Below, piece after piece: positions 1 through 11,506 of a stretch of DNA of 64,000 bases (its first letter is position 1; every line of letters starts with the position of its first letter). The stretch comes from Physella acuta. Its lineage: Eukaryota > Mollusca > Gastropoda > Physidae. The DNA lies in contig NW_026731948.1 of the NCBI RefSeq assembly GCF_028476545.1, forward strand, positions 209,001 through 273,000. Reading direction: 5' to 3'. The notes beneath the pieces are model-generated. The model saw only the letters and a list, made by a program, of their open reading frames with translations. It had not been told where the DNA came from and did no database searches. The translations under genes were made by a program, and so were the position numbers.

Positions 1-120
1 CCGGTGGCCGTGGTGAAGGAGTTGTTCATGAACCTCCTGAAGATGGAGCTCTTGCCCACGCCGTACTCGCCGTGTAGGATCACCTTGTAGCTGGGGATAC
101 CGGTGGCCATCTTGTAGGAT
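1..120 (-). CDS. Ras/Rab-like small GTPase, N-terminal exon (partial)
   Basis: The minus strand reads from an ATG at 110 to the window edge: 36 codons starting M-A-T-G-I-P-S-Y-K-V-I-L and containing the P-loop GEYGVGKSS (G-x4-G-K-S), followed by IFRRFMNNSF. A basic-hydrophobic beta-1 strand, P-loop and alpha-1 helix in that order is the start of a Ras-superfamily GTPase, most like Rab proteins; switch regions lie outside the window. The exon begins at 120 after a pyrimidine-rich acceptor (...CCCATAG), so at least one upstream exon exists. The frame is open from the acceptor to the ATG, which allows upstream coding exons to join. The exon is GC-rich compared with its surroundings. I cannot name the subfamily. 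Confidence 0.8.
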   Translation of the reverse strand, partial: MLQDGHRYPQLQGDPTRRVRRGQELHLQEVHEQLLHHGHR

Positions 121-1862
121 CTATGGGAGGAACAAACACGGCGTCATAAGACGGTGTGTTTTTTATCAGGGGGCAACAGGGCGTCGTTCAGACTGAGTTT
201 TAAGTTAGGGGCGCAAACAGTGTGTCTTTCACACTGGAGTCCAGAGATGATGAAGACACACCAAAATAGCGCTAGAGTCCATAGAGGTAATAAAGAAGAC
301 AACCAGGTTATTTTTAACAGTAGATTTGTGAGAGGGGAGAGGGTGGGGGAGGGGATAATCTAAGCACCCTCAAGTCAGAGGTATTCACATTTGTTACACC
401 AGCTGGTGGTCGACTAACCACTTCTTATATGATGTTCATCGATAAATCATCAATATCAATCGTGTTTTAAATGAGTAAAACAGAAGGATAAAATATTACA
501 AAAATTAATCCAGTCGCGTTAAAAACGTGATTTTATTGTGTGCAAAAGCAGTATAGCCAGAGATTGATGTGTTGTGAAAGCCTTTGCTATAGGTCTGGAT
601 ATTGCAGTAGTATGAACGCCCTAGTTCTTGTTGTTGCTGTATTGTGAACGCCCTAGCTATAGCCTCTCGACCAGCTTTGATCCGACCCTCAAGCTGTGAC
701 GGCCCATCACCTCATCTGATTACATCCACCAACACCGAACTGCCAATCAGCCCACTCGGCACTGGACTCTGCCGTAACAGCTGGCGTTAATCAAGGCCTA
801 ATTAATTAGCAGTAGGGCGGCGCCCACACTTACACTAGCCTAAACAGTCCGTGATGCAATGACGTCACATCATCATGCCGATGAAAACGACCACATCATT
901 CGACCTCCAATCTATTTTTAGAACACAGCTAAATCCAATGTACGGTGTGGTTGAGTAACAAAGCTTGCAGGTGAGAAATCCGTGGAAATTAGTTCAAATC
1001 TTCGTGGTGATAGATCTTATTATCTTTGTAACTACCCTGAGCCCACCCAGCTCTAATGAGTACCTAACCCTATGAGTTGGTAAGTATAAACGATTACCTT
1101 AACTTTACAACCTTTCCTAAGACGTCGGGCTCTTAAAGCAGATGTACTCTGCTTCCTCTACTCTTGAAGAGTTGGACATGCTACCTTATGTAAACTTTTT
1201 TGAAGATGACCCACACATTAGAAAAGCGGATTTTTAAACTGATTCAGCTATCTAACTTACCTGTAAGTAGTCAAGATTAGTCAAGCAATGACATGCGTTT
1301 TTTTTAATATCAAATTTTGAAGCAAGTAAACTCAATATAACACCTCATGCTTACATTAAACTCTGGACAACATGCGCTTTCTGCTTGTCTAAAACACCAC
1401 ACAGTAAACTGGGCCGTAGTGGATTAGAGGTCTTAAACCTACATTATAATTAGCACGCAACTTGTGACATTGTTACGTCATTTTTTTACGTCTGCAAAAA
1501 AAAACTGCCTAGCTCGCAAAGCTTTTGACCCTAACAAAACGTAATTTTTTTTTCTTGAGGCTCAGCTAAGGGCTGTAACTCTAATGTAAAGTGACGGAGC
1601 GACTCCATTGTTGACATGCGGGGAAAAGGTTTGCTGTGTTCAGGCGACACGTGACACCGCGAGACAGAGGCTACAAATAACAACAGGGGGGGGGGGGGGG
1701 AGTGCTTTGTTTATATGCGCAACCGGAAGTCAACAAACAGTAGCATGTGTTGACGCGTGCTGCTGGTAAAGTCGTCTAGCCTTGCTACGCGAGAGAGAAG
1801 TGAATTACATGAAACTTAAATATCGGGAGAGCCACTTGATTTACAGACGGTTTTCTTAAAGT
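121..1862. other. noncoding, probably GTPase intron
   Basis: Apart from the SINE fragment near 1 kb and G/T homopolymers near 1690, I see no gene, RNA or element here. Confidence 0.4.
960..1180 (+). mobile_element. SINE family A fragment
   Basis: It has TAGTTCAAATCTT, CCACCCAGCTCTAATG and ATGTACTCTGCTTCCTCTAC in family order. The 5' end is unclear. Confidence 0.55.
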
Positions 1863-2024
1863 CAGTGTTTCTTTCAAACAACTGAGAACGTCTACCGCCG
1901 TTTCCCATCTCAACCCCAACCCCAGACAAAAACGAATTTACATAGAAAATACCTGGAAAATATAAATTATAATAATAACAGCCCTCCTCCCACCCCCCGA
2001 GAAAAAGCTTGAAAGAAACCCTTA
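1863..2024. mobile_element. old poly-C MITE copy
   Basis: The left end is CAGTGTTTCTTTCAAAC and the right end GCTTGAAAGAAAC. The inside retains GTCTACCG, an AT-rich module and short C-runs, but is diverged from the younger copies. Confidence 0.55.
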
Positions 2025-3872
2025 TCAGATCATAAATTGTCTTCATTTAGCACAAATATTAAGACCCTAACATAAGTCCAAACCCTCACCCAACTGACAA
2101 AAAAGCAGATACTAAGACAGACACAACAGCCTACCAACATGACCGAGATGGACTGCAGACCATCAGAAAATGAAAGTTGGCTGTGTGTGAGTGAAGGTCA
2201 GCCGTGACAAGGGAAACAACCCATAACTACCAGCTGACAATTAGCTGATTAGAGTACCTTGTACTCTCAATGTGTGTGGTGGTTGAGGTGTGTGTGTGGA
2301 GGGGGGGGAGTATGTATAAATGTCACACAAGGCAGAAATATAACAACTAGTTGACTTGTCATAACATCGACTGTGATGGCTGAATAAAACGGTTTTAGGG
2401 TTCTAGCTTTGGTCTATATTATATGTGAGTTAAATTATGTTCTAGCAGTTGCTGACGGTAGCATAAGGTTATATTTAACTCAACAATAACTGCACTCGTC
2501 AATTTTAAGCCACGGTTGGTTCACTTCCGGTTGTGCACATATTATACAAGTGTATCAGTTACATATACAAGTGTATCAGTTACATATACAAGTGTGTCAT
2601 TTAACAGGAATAAGATCTGTTGTCAATGACACATGGCAGGTACAACAACGACATGTCAAGTACATAAATGACATATATGTCAGACACATCAATGACACAT
2701 GGCAGGTACAACAACGACATGCCTTGTACATGAGTGGCATTTCAAGTATATCAATGTCATTGTAATTGCGTCCATTATATCTTCAAGTCTCCTTCCTTAC
2801 ACGAGCAACGTAAACCACATCAATTGGGCTTCAGTTAAAAGGGCACCCATTCACGATTTTAACCACAGTATATCTACAGGGTGATAGAATTAAAGGAAGA
2901 CGACTTATTATTGAGTAGTGACGTCAAATACAGCACTAAAAATGTTTTCCTTTTAAACAGCTGAGCAATAACCATTAATGGACCTTGAACTTTTGATATT
3001 CAAATTCTCAAGGTTAGAGTATTTAGCGTGCGTAGTTTTTATTTAATTTTTAATGCATGATAACATCCAAGAGTATTAAACGACTGATAAGATAAATGTT
3101 ATCAGACGTGTAGTGTATCGGTGTTTGTGTCAATTAAATTCCCGTCAGGCAAAAAAAAACTGGAAAGTTTATGAGAGAAAAAAACAAGGAGTTAAATAAG
3201 AACCGAAACAAAATTAGAGAAATTTAAGAACCAATGTGATAAAACGTACGTCTGGTGCGGCGTGTTTCATAAGACGTAGTGGTATCAACCCAGCCGAGGT
3301 AGAGATGTCGGGTTGAGTTTTTGGTTGTTTTAGATCGGTCAGTGTGATACGGAGGGTTGTAACACAATGTTGTGGGTGGGGGTAGATACTAGACCCCCAC
3401 CCCAGACTCTCTACCCCACCACCTCAACCAACATCATACCGGTCCACGTGAGAATGTTCTGGAATCTAATCAACAATCTGCTGTTTATCGGGATAGAGAT
3501 AACTTTCTAAAACAACGATTGGCTATCCCAACTCGCCAAGTCATCGTGTTTTATTGAAACGTTATTTGAACTATTTATAGCACATTCATGCTAGTCAGAG
3601 GAGGCGTGGTCTAGAGAAAGAGTACATTGCAGCATAACAAAAAAAAACGGTCTTGGGAGGGGGGGGGAGACACTCCCAAGTCCACCTAACTTATCAGATG
3701 CTAGGGACAATATATCTCATAGCACAACAACTACCTGTGACAACACAACAGCACCTCGTATAAAATATCTTCGAACGAATATCTTCAGCGAAATACTTAA
3801 ATTACTAGCAGATAAGTATGTCATTAATTCATAACACGTACCACGACACAACATGAACTCTAGTGACTTACT
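2025..3872. other. noncoding interval
   Basis: It holds the small tandem repeats at 2545-2762 and a G/C-rich near-palindrome around 3380-3415 (GGGGGTAGATACTAGACCCCC). Nothing else is recognised. Confidence 0.4.
2545..2762. repeat. short tandem duplications
   Basis: Three copies of ACAAGTGTATCAGTTACATAT-like units (about 21 bp) are followed by two copies of a segment with GACACATGGCAGGTACAACA. Confidence 0.8.
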
Positions 3873-4868
3873 GCAACACACGTCTAAAGACGTTTAACAG
3901 TCAGATATAGGTATATAAACGTCTAACTGTCAGATACAAGTCTAAAGACGTCTGTCAGATACAACACATCTAAAGAAGTCTAACTGTCAGATACAAGTCT
4001 AAAGACGTCTAACTGTCAGATACAACACACGTCTAAAGACGTCTAACTGTCAGATACAACACACGTCTAAAGACGTCTAACTGTCAGATACAACACACGT
4101 CTAAAGACGTCTAACTGTCAGATACAACACACGTCTAAAGACGTCTAACTGTCAGATACAACACACGTCTAAAGATGTCTAACTGTCAGATACAACACAC
4201 GTCTAAAGACGTCTAACTGTCAGATACAACACACGTCTAAAGACGTCTAACTGTCAGATACAACACACGTCTAAAGACGTCTAACTGTCAGATACAACAC
4301 ACGTCTAAAGACGTCTAACTGTCAGATACAACACACGTCTAAAGACGTCTAACTGTTAGATACAACACACGTCTAAAGACGTCTAACTGTCAGATACAAC
4401 ACACGTCTAAAGACGTCTGTCAGATACAACACACGTCTAAAGACGTCTGTCAGATACGACACACGTCTAAAGACGTCTAACTGTCAGATACAACACACGT
4501 CTAAAGACGTCTAACTGTCAGATACAACACACGTCTAAAGACGTCTAACTGTCAGATACAACACACGTCTAAAGACGTCTGTCAAATACAACACACGTCT
4601 AAAGACGTCTAACCTACATATACAACACACGTCTAAAGACGTCTAAGTGTCAGATGGCCTACAACACACGTCTAAAGACGTCTAACTGTCAGATACAACA
4701 CACGTCTAAAGACGTCTAACCTAAATATACAACACACGTCTAAAGACGTCTAACCTAAATATACAACACACGTCTAAAGACGTCTAACTGTCAGATACAA
4801 CACACGTCTGCCGACGTCTAAGTGTCAGATGGCCTACAACACAGAGTTTAAGACGTCTGACTTACTGT
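3873..4868. repeat. 34-bp tandem array with palindromic core
   Basis: About 28 head-to-tail units contain ACACACGTCTAAAGACGTCT and CTGTCAGATA. Each unit carries the inverted repeat ACGTCT-AA-AGACGT. Some units lack the CTAA-type linker, and the edges are degenerate. Confidence 0.95.
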
Positions 4869-5674
4869 AGCGGGTGTTAATCCGTCTTCCCCTCACACAA
4901 ACAACTGCCCGTCCATCAGTCTTAGTGTTAATCCCGTCGTACTATCCCCCGATCAGATTAGTACCACAGCGGTCCTATAAGAGGCGTTAATCACTGAACA
5001 CGACGTCACGCCACGGTGACTAGAATAGTACCACAGCTATCCACTAACGCTTAGACAGGGCGGTAATCCAATTCTAATAAAGTCCAGTTGGTTCCCATCA
5101 CAACCGTCCCATTAGACACTCGACCACCTGCTCGTATCAGAACAGACACGAGTCGTGAACGACAGATCGCTGTATCACACTCGCGTGTTGTTGCCGTTAC
5201 CACACTACACACGGGGAGATAACTGGGCCAAAGTTTTGTTGTCATGGTGTCACGTGCCGGGGCAGACGCACGCGACGTGGATGTCGTCACATGTCTGTCA
5301 TGTCGTGGTCCGGAGTTCGATTCTTTATGAGGAATACTGCATCAGACATGTAATCCACCAACATCGAGATAGTCTAAGTAAGCCTTCTGACAGTTTAAAC
5401 TACGAGACAACTTGTTCCAGACATTAATACAGCATGCCTGGCATTCCAGAGATTACCCAAGTAGATATGAGAGGTGTTAAGTGCGGGTCTAGTGTCGTGT
5501 GCTGCCCTCGTCAAACACGAGTACACCCCATGTACGCAGTGCCCTGCATGTACACACATCGTGTGGGGTGATAAAATCGTTCTAGAACATTTTATACTTG
5601 AAGATGTGTACCTTGGAATATCGTTTACAAGGAAGGTTGGGATAAAACTTAAGTCCACTATTTGTGGGCATCAA
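4869..5674. other. noncoding interval
   Basis: It is unique-looking sequence of average composition with short overlapping open frames on both strands and no domain signal. Confidence 0.35.
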
Positions 5675-6112
5675 GCCACGAATACAACACCAATAATGAT
5701 AAAGATAACACTACAAATGTAAGACACCAGTCCAATATAACACCACTATTGTAATCCACCAATACAACACCACTAATGTAAGACACCAATACAACTACAC
5801 TAAAGAAAGACACCAAAACAACACCATTAATATAAGACACTAATAAAACACCATTAATATAAGACACCAATTTAACACCACTAATATAAGACACCAATAC
5901 AACACCACTAATGTAATCTACCAATATAAAACCACTAATGTAATACAACAATACACCACCACTACGTAATCCACCAATACAACACCACTAATATAAGACA
6001 CATATACACCACCACTAATGTAATCCACCAATACACCACTATGTAATCAACCAATATACCACTATGTAATCAACCAATATACCACTATGTAAAATGTAAT
6101 CAACCAATATAC
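5675..6112. repeat. AC/AT-rich tandem array, about 22-27-bp unit
   Basis: The words CACCAATACAACACCACTAA and TGTAATCCACC recur irregularly, ending in three copies of CAACCAATATACCACTATGT-like units. Confidence 0.85.
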
Positions 6113-6488
6113 AAGTCTAATTAGAACTGATGTATGGGTCAGCAGAAGAACAGGTGAATTAATGAGCTCCTAATGAGAAGGTAATAATTGCTGAAACATG
6201 ACGCAGTTCATTAACATAGAGATTGCTTTTTCTCAGCAAATTCAGCTGTTATTTCAGCAAGAAAAACTGAAGGGGGTGGGGTAGGGGGGGGGGGGGTTAC
6301 AAAACTATTCAATTAAACTGAAATGTAGGGAGATTTAAAACGTTTCATTAATGAGCGGAATTGTTAGCTTTTGTATTTTTGTAAATACACAAAGTTTGAT
6401 TTCATGGAATAAATACAACAGTAGTTTGATGCATGGAGTAAGTACAGAGGTAATACGCGACAATAAAGCCTAAACGTTACTTTGAGCG

Positions 6489-6650
6489 TAAGCCAGACAG
6501 CTAAAATGTAAGCCAGACAGCTATAATGTAAACCAGATAGCTATAATGTAAGACAGACAGCTATAATGTAAGACAGACATGTAAGACAGACAGCTATGAT
6601 GTAAGACAGACAGCTATAATGTAAGACAGACAGCTATGATGTAAGCGAGA
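6489..6650. repeat. 20-bp tandem array
   Basis: There are about eight units of GTAAGACAGACAGCTATAAT with small variants. Confidence 0.9.
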
Positions 6651-7676
6651 CAAAAGAAATCTTACCTACCAATGCGAATGTGGCCGTACAATGACGCACA
6701 AAATAACAACATAGGGGACGTGTAGTGGAATAAAATCAACGCTGGTTGCGTGACTTGGGAGATTGCGACGTCATGGACGGTTACGTCATGACAGCTCATT
6801 GTGCTGGTCACGTGACAGTGAGCCCGTCCCCCACCCCTATTGATGTTGTGCCCTATTATTTTATTTTATTTTTTTTGCCTCGCATCACGATAAAAATAAA
6901 ATGACAGCCGATGAAGAACTAAATCTCGCACCATACTCTGAACGGTCTGATAACGTTGCCATGGTCACGTGGTCAGGGGTAGCCAGTCATTAGAGATTAA
7001 GGCTTGACCTCGTGCGTGCCGGGTTTGCAGTTGCCTAGCAACCATGCCGGCCATTTCCAGTTATTAGTGTCAATTATTTCGTCATTAATGACGTAACAGT
7101 ACCGCTGATCCGCTGCTTAAGCCTATTTGATTGGACAAGACGCCTCGTGACGTAACCAAGACGTGTGTGCGAACATGCACGAGGTGGCGTAACAATGGAG
7201 AGTGAGGAGGGGAGGGGGGAGTTGATTCAACTATGATGTAAATTTTTAAAACTAAGCTACTAAATAACATCTGTATTCGCGTGTGTTCGCAACGGTTTCC
7301 TACTGTTCTGTATAAAAAAAATTAAAAATGTAAAAAAATCCCTGGGCTAAGTCAACCGTGAAATTAACGCCTCAGAACATCGTGTGCTACGTCAACCGTG
7401 ACGTAACCGATTGGATAGCGGTACGTAGCGCGTGACGCCCTGATGAGAATTTCGGAGCATGAAGCTTGTCCTAGACCTAATTCGTTTATCAACAAAGTCA
7501 AACACACATTCTGTAAGAGCTGTTTATGGTATAAAGGCGTATGTTATTGGCCTATGTCGCATGTCAATAGTTGAGTTCAATCCAAGAATAAATCTTCTAT
7601 AATATCTAAACGCGATCTCTGAAACCAAGTGGCCAGTGTCTCTGTCAGGCATATCTCCGGAGTCGATGTGGGAGGC
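6651..7676. other. noncoding interval with CpG/CGTCA words
   Basis: TGACGTCA-like and ACGTCATG words recur (6765-6800, 7080-7160), but no gene structure is seen. Confidence 0.35.
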
Positions 7677-7684
7677 ACTGACAA

Positions 7685-7884
7685 CAGAGTTTCTCCCTCC
7701 CCCCCCCCCCCGAATTTTTTTTACCGCCCCCCCCCCGAACGAAATGAAATTTATATAATTTATATAGAAAATATATACTTTTAACAGTGTCCGCCCCCCC
7801 CCCCCCCAAGAAAGTCTACCGCCCCCCTCCCCGAAAATTCCAAGTGCCCCCCCCCCCGGAGAAAAAAGTCTGGAAGAAACAATG
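7685..7884 (+). mobile_element. poly-C hAT-type MITE, copy with perfect TSD
   Basis: The terminal inverted repeats follow CAGWGTTTCTTYCAGRC: left CAGAGTTTCTCCC, right GTCTGGAAGAAACAATG. The 8-bp target duplication ACTGACAA is perfect (7677-7684 and 7885-7892). The interior has four to five runs of 9-15 C separated by short conserved words (TTTACCG, GAACGAAATGAAATTTATAT, AACAGTGTCCG, AAGTCTACCG, TTCCAAGTG). Confidence 0.85.
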
Positions 7885-7892
7885 ACTGACAA

Positions 7893-8884
7893 CCCCCCCC
7901 CCTCGAGCACGTCTACCAAACCAGAAAAAATGGGGGGGGGGGGAGATATAGAGAATAAAAACTGTTAACACTCCCCTCTTCAAGCGCCCCACCCCCCCCC
8001 CCCCCCTCCCTCCAGGAAAAAGTGAAACCCTGCAAATAGCAACCTCCGCTCACCAACCACAGGTCAGTGACGTAACGTCCGACCTAACAAATGTCCCAAA
8101 CGAGCCCTGTATATCTGTATCTGTACCCCAGATAGGCTCTGTGTACACGACCTTCTGAGCTCCAATATAGCTCATGTAAACTGTGAGGCGCCCTCTATCA
8201 GCTGTCGGCGCGTGACGCAGCTAGACTGGACAGCAGGGGAAGATAACTGTGAAGGAGGGGCGTCTAAATATAGCACTCACAGGAAAAGTGAGTTAATTTC
8301 TGTATGGTGTCTAGGATAGTCCGGAGAAAGTACTGAATGACCCTCCAGAACATTATTAGTGCTACCCAAATCTCAAACATCAAATGTTAGTGGTTCGCTA
8401 ACAGGGCATATGTAGTGGTTCCCTGAGAACATCACACAGCAGTCGGTTCCCGAGAACATCACACATCAGTTGTTCCCCAACTGAGAAGATCACACATTAC
8501 AGATTCCCCCCATTACCCCACATCAATGGTCCCTACAACAGGACACGTACCACTACGATGTAGGTATAACCATAGACGAATGCTAATGTCGCCTATCATG
8601 TTGTGGTTTTCTTGACGAAATGTGTTTGCTGTAGTCAGACATTTGCCAGTAGGAGTACACAATTTTGGCTCAACACCGTTTTAAGAAAAACAAAAGGCCA
8701 ATGTGGCCTATAACATTTAACTTTGATCTAATATGTTGTCCCGCTTTAAAGTGCTCACTATAAACATGGGCACGGGAAGTGGACACCTAATAAACAAGGT
8801 AAACAAGACTAAGTATGAAAACATAGACTTAAACACTGTTGTCTGTCTTCAGAAATGCTTGATGTTATTTATAACTCTTAACAG
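7893..8884. other. noncoding interval
   Basis: The first 140 bp contain G- and C-runs that may be debris of the poly-C MITE family. After that come short irregular repeats (GAACATCACAC) near 8430-8520. Confidence 0.35.
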
Positions 8885-9122
8885 GACACTGTCGTAAATA
8901 GCATCAAGTATTTATGAAGACATAGACAAGACAGTGTTATAAATAGCATCAAGTATTTATGAAGACATAGACAAGACAGTGTTATAAATAGTATCAAGTA
9001 TTTATGAAGACATAGACAAGAAACTGTTATAAATAGCATCATGTGTTTATGAAGACATACACAACAGTGTTATAAATAGCATCATGTGTTTATGAAGACT
9101 TAGACAACAGAGTACATGATAA
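8885..9122. repeat. 45-bp tandem array
   Basis: There are about five units containing TATAAATAGCATCAAG and TTATGAAGACATAGACAA. Confidence 0.9.
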
Positions 9123-9214
9123 GTGTAGCAAAGAAGGAAAACAAATCGGGTCACGTGGTTCGTGTAAAGTTTCAAGGACCGGCTTGTCGTCTCACCAACA
9201 CACCCACTTCACGC

Positions 9215-9635
9215 TAAAGTACAGGCCCACTTCAGACAAGCCTATTTTAGACAAGCCCACTTCAGACAAGCCCACTTTAGACAAGCCCACTTCAGACAAG
9301 CCTATTTTAGACCAGCCCACTATAGATAAGCCCACTCTAGACAAGCCCACTTAAGACAAACTACCTTAGACCAGCCCACTTTAGAAAAGCCCACTCAAGA
9401 CAAGCCCACTTTAGACTAGCCCATTTTTAAACAAGCCCATTTTAGACAAGCCTACTTTAGACAAGCCCATTTTAGACAATCCCACTTTATACAAGCCTAT
9501 TCAGACAAGCCCACTTTAGACAAGCACACTCTAGACAAGCCTATTTTAGACCAGCCCACTTTAGACAAACCCGCTTTAGGACAAACCCACGTTAGACAAG
9601 CCCACTTTTAAGACCAGCCCACTTGATGAAAAAAA
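9215..9635. repeat. 15-bp tandem array
   Basis: There are about 27 units of AGACAAGCCCACTTT with substitutions and occasional indels. Confidence 0.92.
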
Positions 9636-10535
9636 TAATACAAGGCTTGGTACAAGAGCACTTCACAACATGGCAAGCTTGGCGCGATATTTTATAGGTC
9701 ATTGCTACCACGCCCCCCCACCCACCCCCTCACCCACAGATGGTACCACTACAGCAGCAACAGCCGCGTGGCTGACCACTGGTTAAGTAGCCAGCATCCT
9801 CCACGTCGGGCGGTCAATCACCATCCAGTAGCCGCCCTCTACCCCCAACCACCGTCATTACTGCCAACAAAATGTGAAAATAATAACAGCACTGAAACAT
9901 CCCGCACACCACTTTATTACAGTAAAATGTCCTGGCAATGTTACTGAATCTGTCCCTAAAACTTGCAATCTTAAACAGGCCTTAACTCGATCTACTCAGT
10001 CAAATAAATAGAAAATATAATTTGCGTCTGCACTAAGCATCTGTGTATTTTAATGCAATTATTTTAATTGTGTGAACACATGCGTTTTCCTGTACTGTAT
10101 CTTTAAGAAAACTATAACGACAACCAATGCTAAAACTTAAATACGTGCACAGTGTGAAATAGAGTATACACTAAGACTCAGTCAAACAGAAAATTTATTG
10201 TGTAGCATACTTGTTTTTTATTGCTTTTATTTACTTTAGACATAAACACAGACCGGCATTATTTTTACTTTTTTTAAGACTCCTCCCAAAAATGTTTCAT
10301 AAGCTACAGTTATAGTATAGTTTTTTACCATTAGATTTATCAATACAAAAAATTGTAGGCCCTATTTATTGTTTAATTTACTACAAAGTTTTAACAAACA
10401 GTTTACGTAATGTAACAGTTTTTACTTACTCACTATCTTTCTAAACTTATATTTGTGTGTAGATCTATTATTAGAGCCGCTTAGGGCATAAGCAAGATCT
10501 AATTTTTATATTAAAATATTAGCCAAACAACTTAC
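9636..10535. other. noncoding interval
   Basis: AT-rich, with no recognised feature. Confidence 0.35.
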
Positions 10536-10558
10536 ATATTCTCGTCTGAATCGTCCAT
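10536..10558 (-). CDS. candidate alternative first coding exon of the small GTPase (7 codons)
   Basis: On the minus strand an ATG at 10558 opens M-D-D-S-D-E-N and stops at a strong donor (AT|GTAAGT). There is a TGA in the same frame 10 codons upstream, so this ATG would be the true start. The exon ends in phase 2, which joins in frame to the GTPase exon beginning at 120. The acidic start resembles the other candidate first exon near 28.7 kb. A CpG-rich stretch lies about 300 bp upstream. All of this is inferred from splice signals and frame; no transcript evidence is available. Confidence 0.4.
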
Positions 10559-10829
10559 GTTTAATCTACGCCTTATCCAGCCCACTCATTGTGTGTAGTA
10601 ATCCAGTTACGCTCCAGCGAATACGAGTTATGTAACACAAACCACGCGGCAAAGATGACACGGCCTTGTTTACATTTCTTTCACTTTGTCTTCCACAACA
10701 CAGACCACATGCGTCTTTCACAGTTCTTTCCCTTCCTTACTCGGGTTTAGTATTCTTCTTAAAAATATTTTTAAGTGACGAAAATTTAACGAGTTTAACC
10801 CTACAATAAGAAGTCGAGTGGTAGGAAAT

Positions 10830-11060
10830 AAACGCCGAGTGTGTGCTAACACAAAGAGGCGAAACACAGACACCGTGACCGAGTCGTGAGCACGGACAAC
10901 ACAGCTCGCGCGTGGGGCGAGCACACAGTGGCTGCCCTACTTCACGACAGCTGTTCGAAAACTTTTTTCGTCTCGCGGGGTTCTTCCCCTTGACCTAGCC
11001 ACACCCACCCGAGCACCGCGGCAAATGGGACATGCGCCCTGCGGACACTTGCGATTGTTT
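10830..11060 (-). promoter_or_regulatory. CpG-rich patch, possible promoter
   Basis: This stretch is much richer in CpG than the flanks (clusters of CGCG, TCGTGAGCACGG and TCTCGCGGGG). It lies just upstream, on the minus strand, of the short candidate first exon at 10536-10558. A promoter role is inferred only from composition and position; no TATA box or initiator was identified with certainty. Confidence 0.3.
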
Positions 11061-11506
11061 ACACAAGTAGCGGTGTCGTCACGACTCACAAAGGATTGGC
11101 GCTACATCGTTCCATTGTCTGTTGTCTCTATTGAAAGCACGTAACTGCGCCCATCTAGGTATAGGAATTTCTTTATAAAAGATTTTTAAAATAACAAGGT
11201 TTTTAACATCGGCTGCATATAATAGAATCTAAATGGTTTTTCAAAAAAGCAAACCGGAACACGACTAAATTCTAAATATATATCTTAGGTCTTATTACAT
11301 AGAAATTCTAAAGAAACATAAATAGAATGACATGGTTCATCAAACAGGCACAAGTAGATAAAAGAATCTACGCATTGGGACATGTAGAAATACGTAGACG
11401 CCTGAATGTCAAGTTGGCATGTACTACACTTAGACATGGGAGATGACTCATGTCTAAATACAACCATACCCACTATTTATGTACGTTTTGTCATTCCGTC
11501 TGAGAG

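Noticed and set aside
3873-4868. CRISPR-like regular repeat arrays (also 17.5-18.8 kb and 20.4-21.3 kb)
   Set aside because: Units abut directly with no unique spacers, and the context is a eukaryotic intron-bearing genome, so they are ordinary satellites.
7524-7919. Gly-rich open frames across poly-C MITEs (also at 13.6, 23.6, 31.5, 53.0 and 53.8 kb)
   Set aside because: They arise from reading G/C homopolymers; there are no domains, and the frames coincide with the transposon boundaries.
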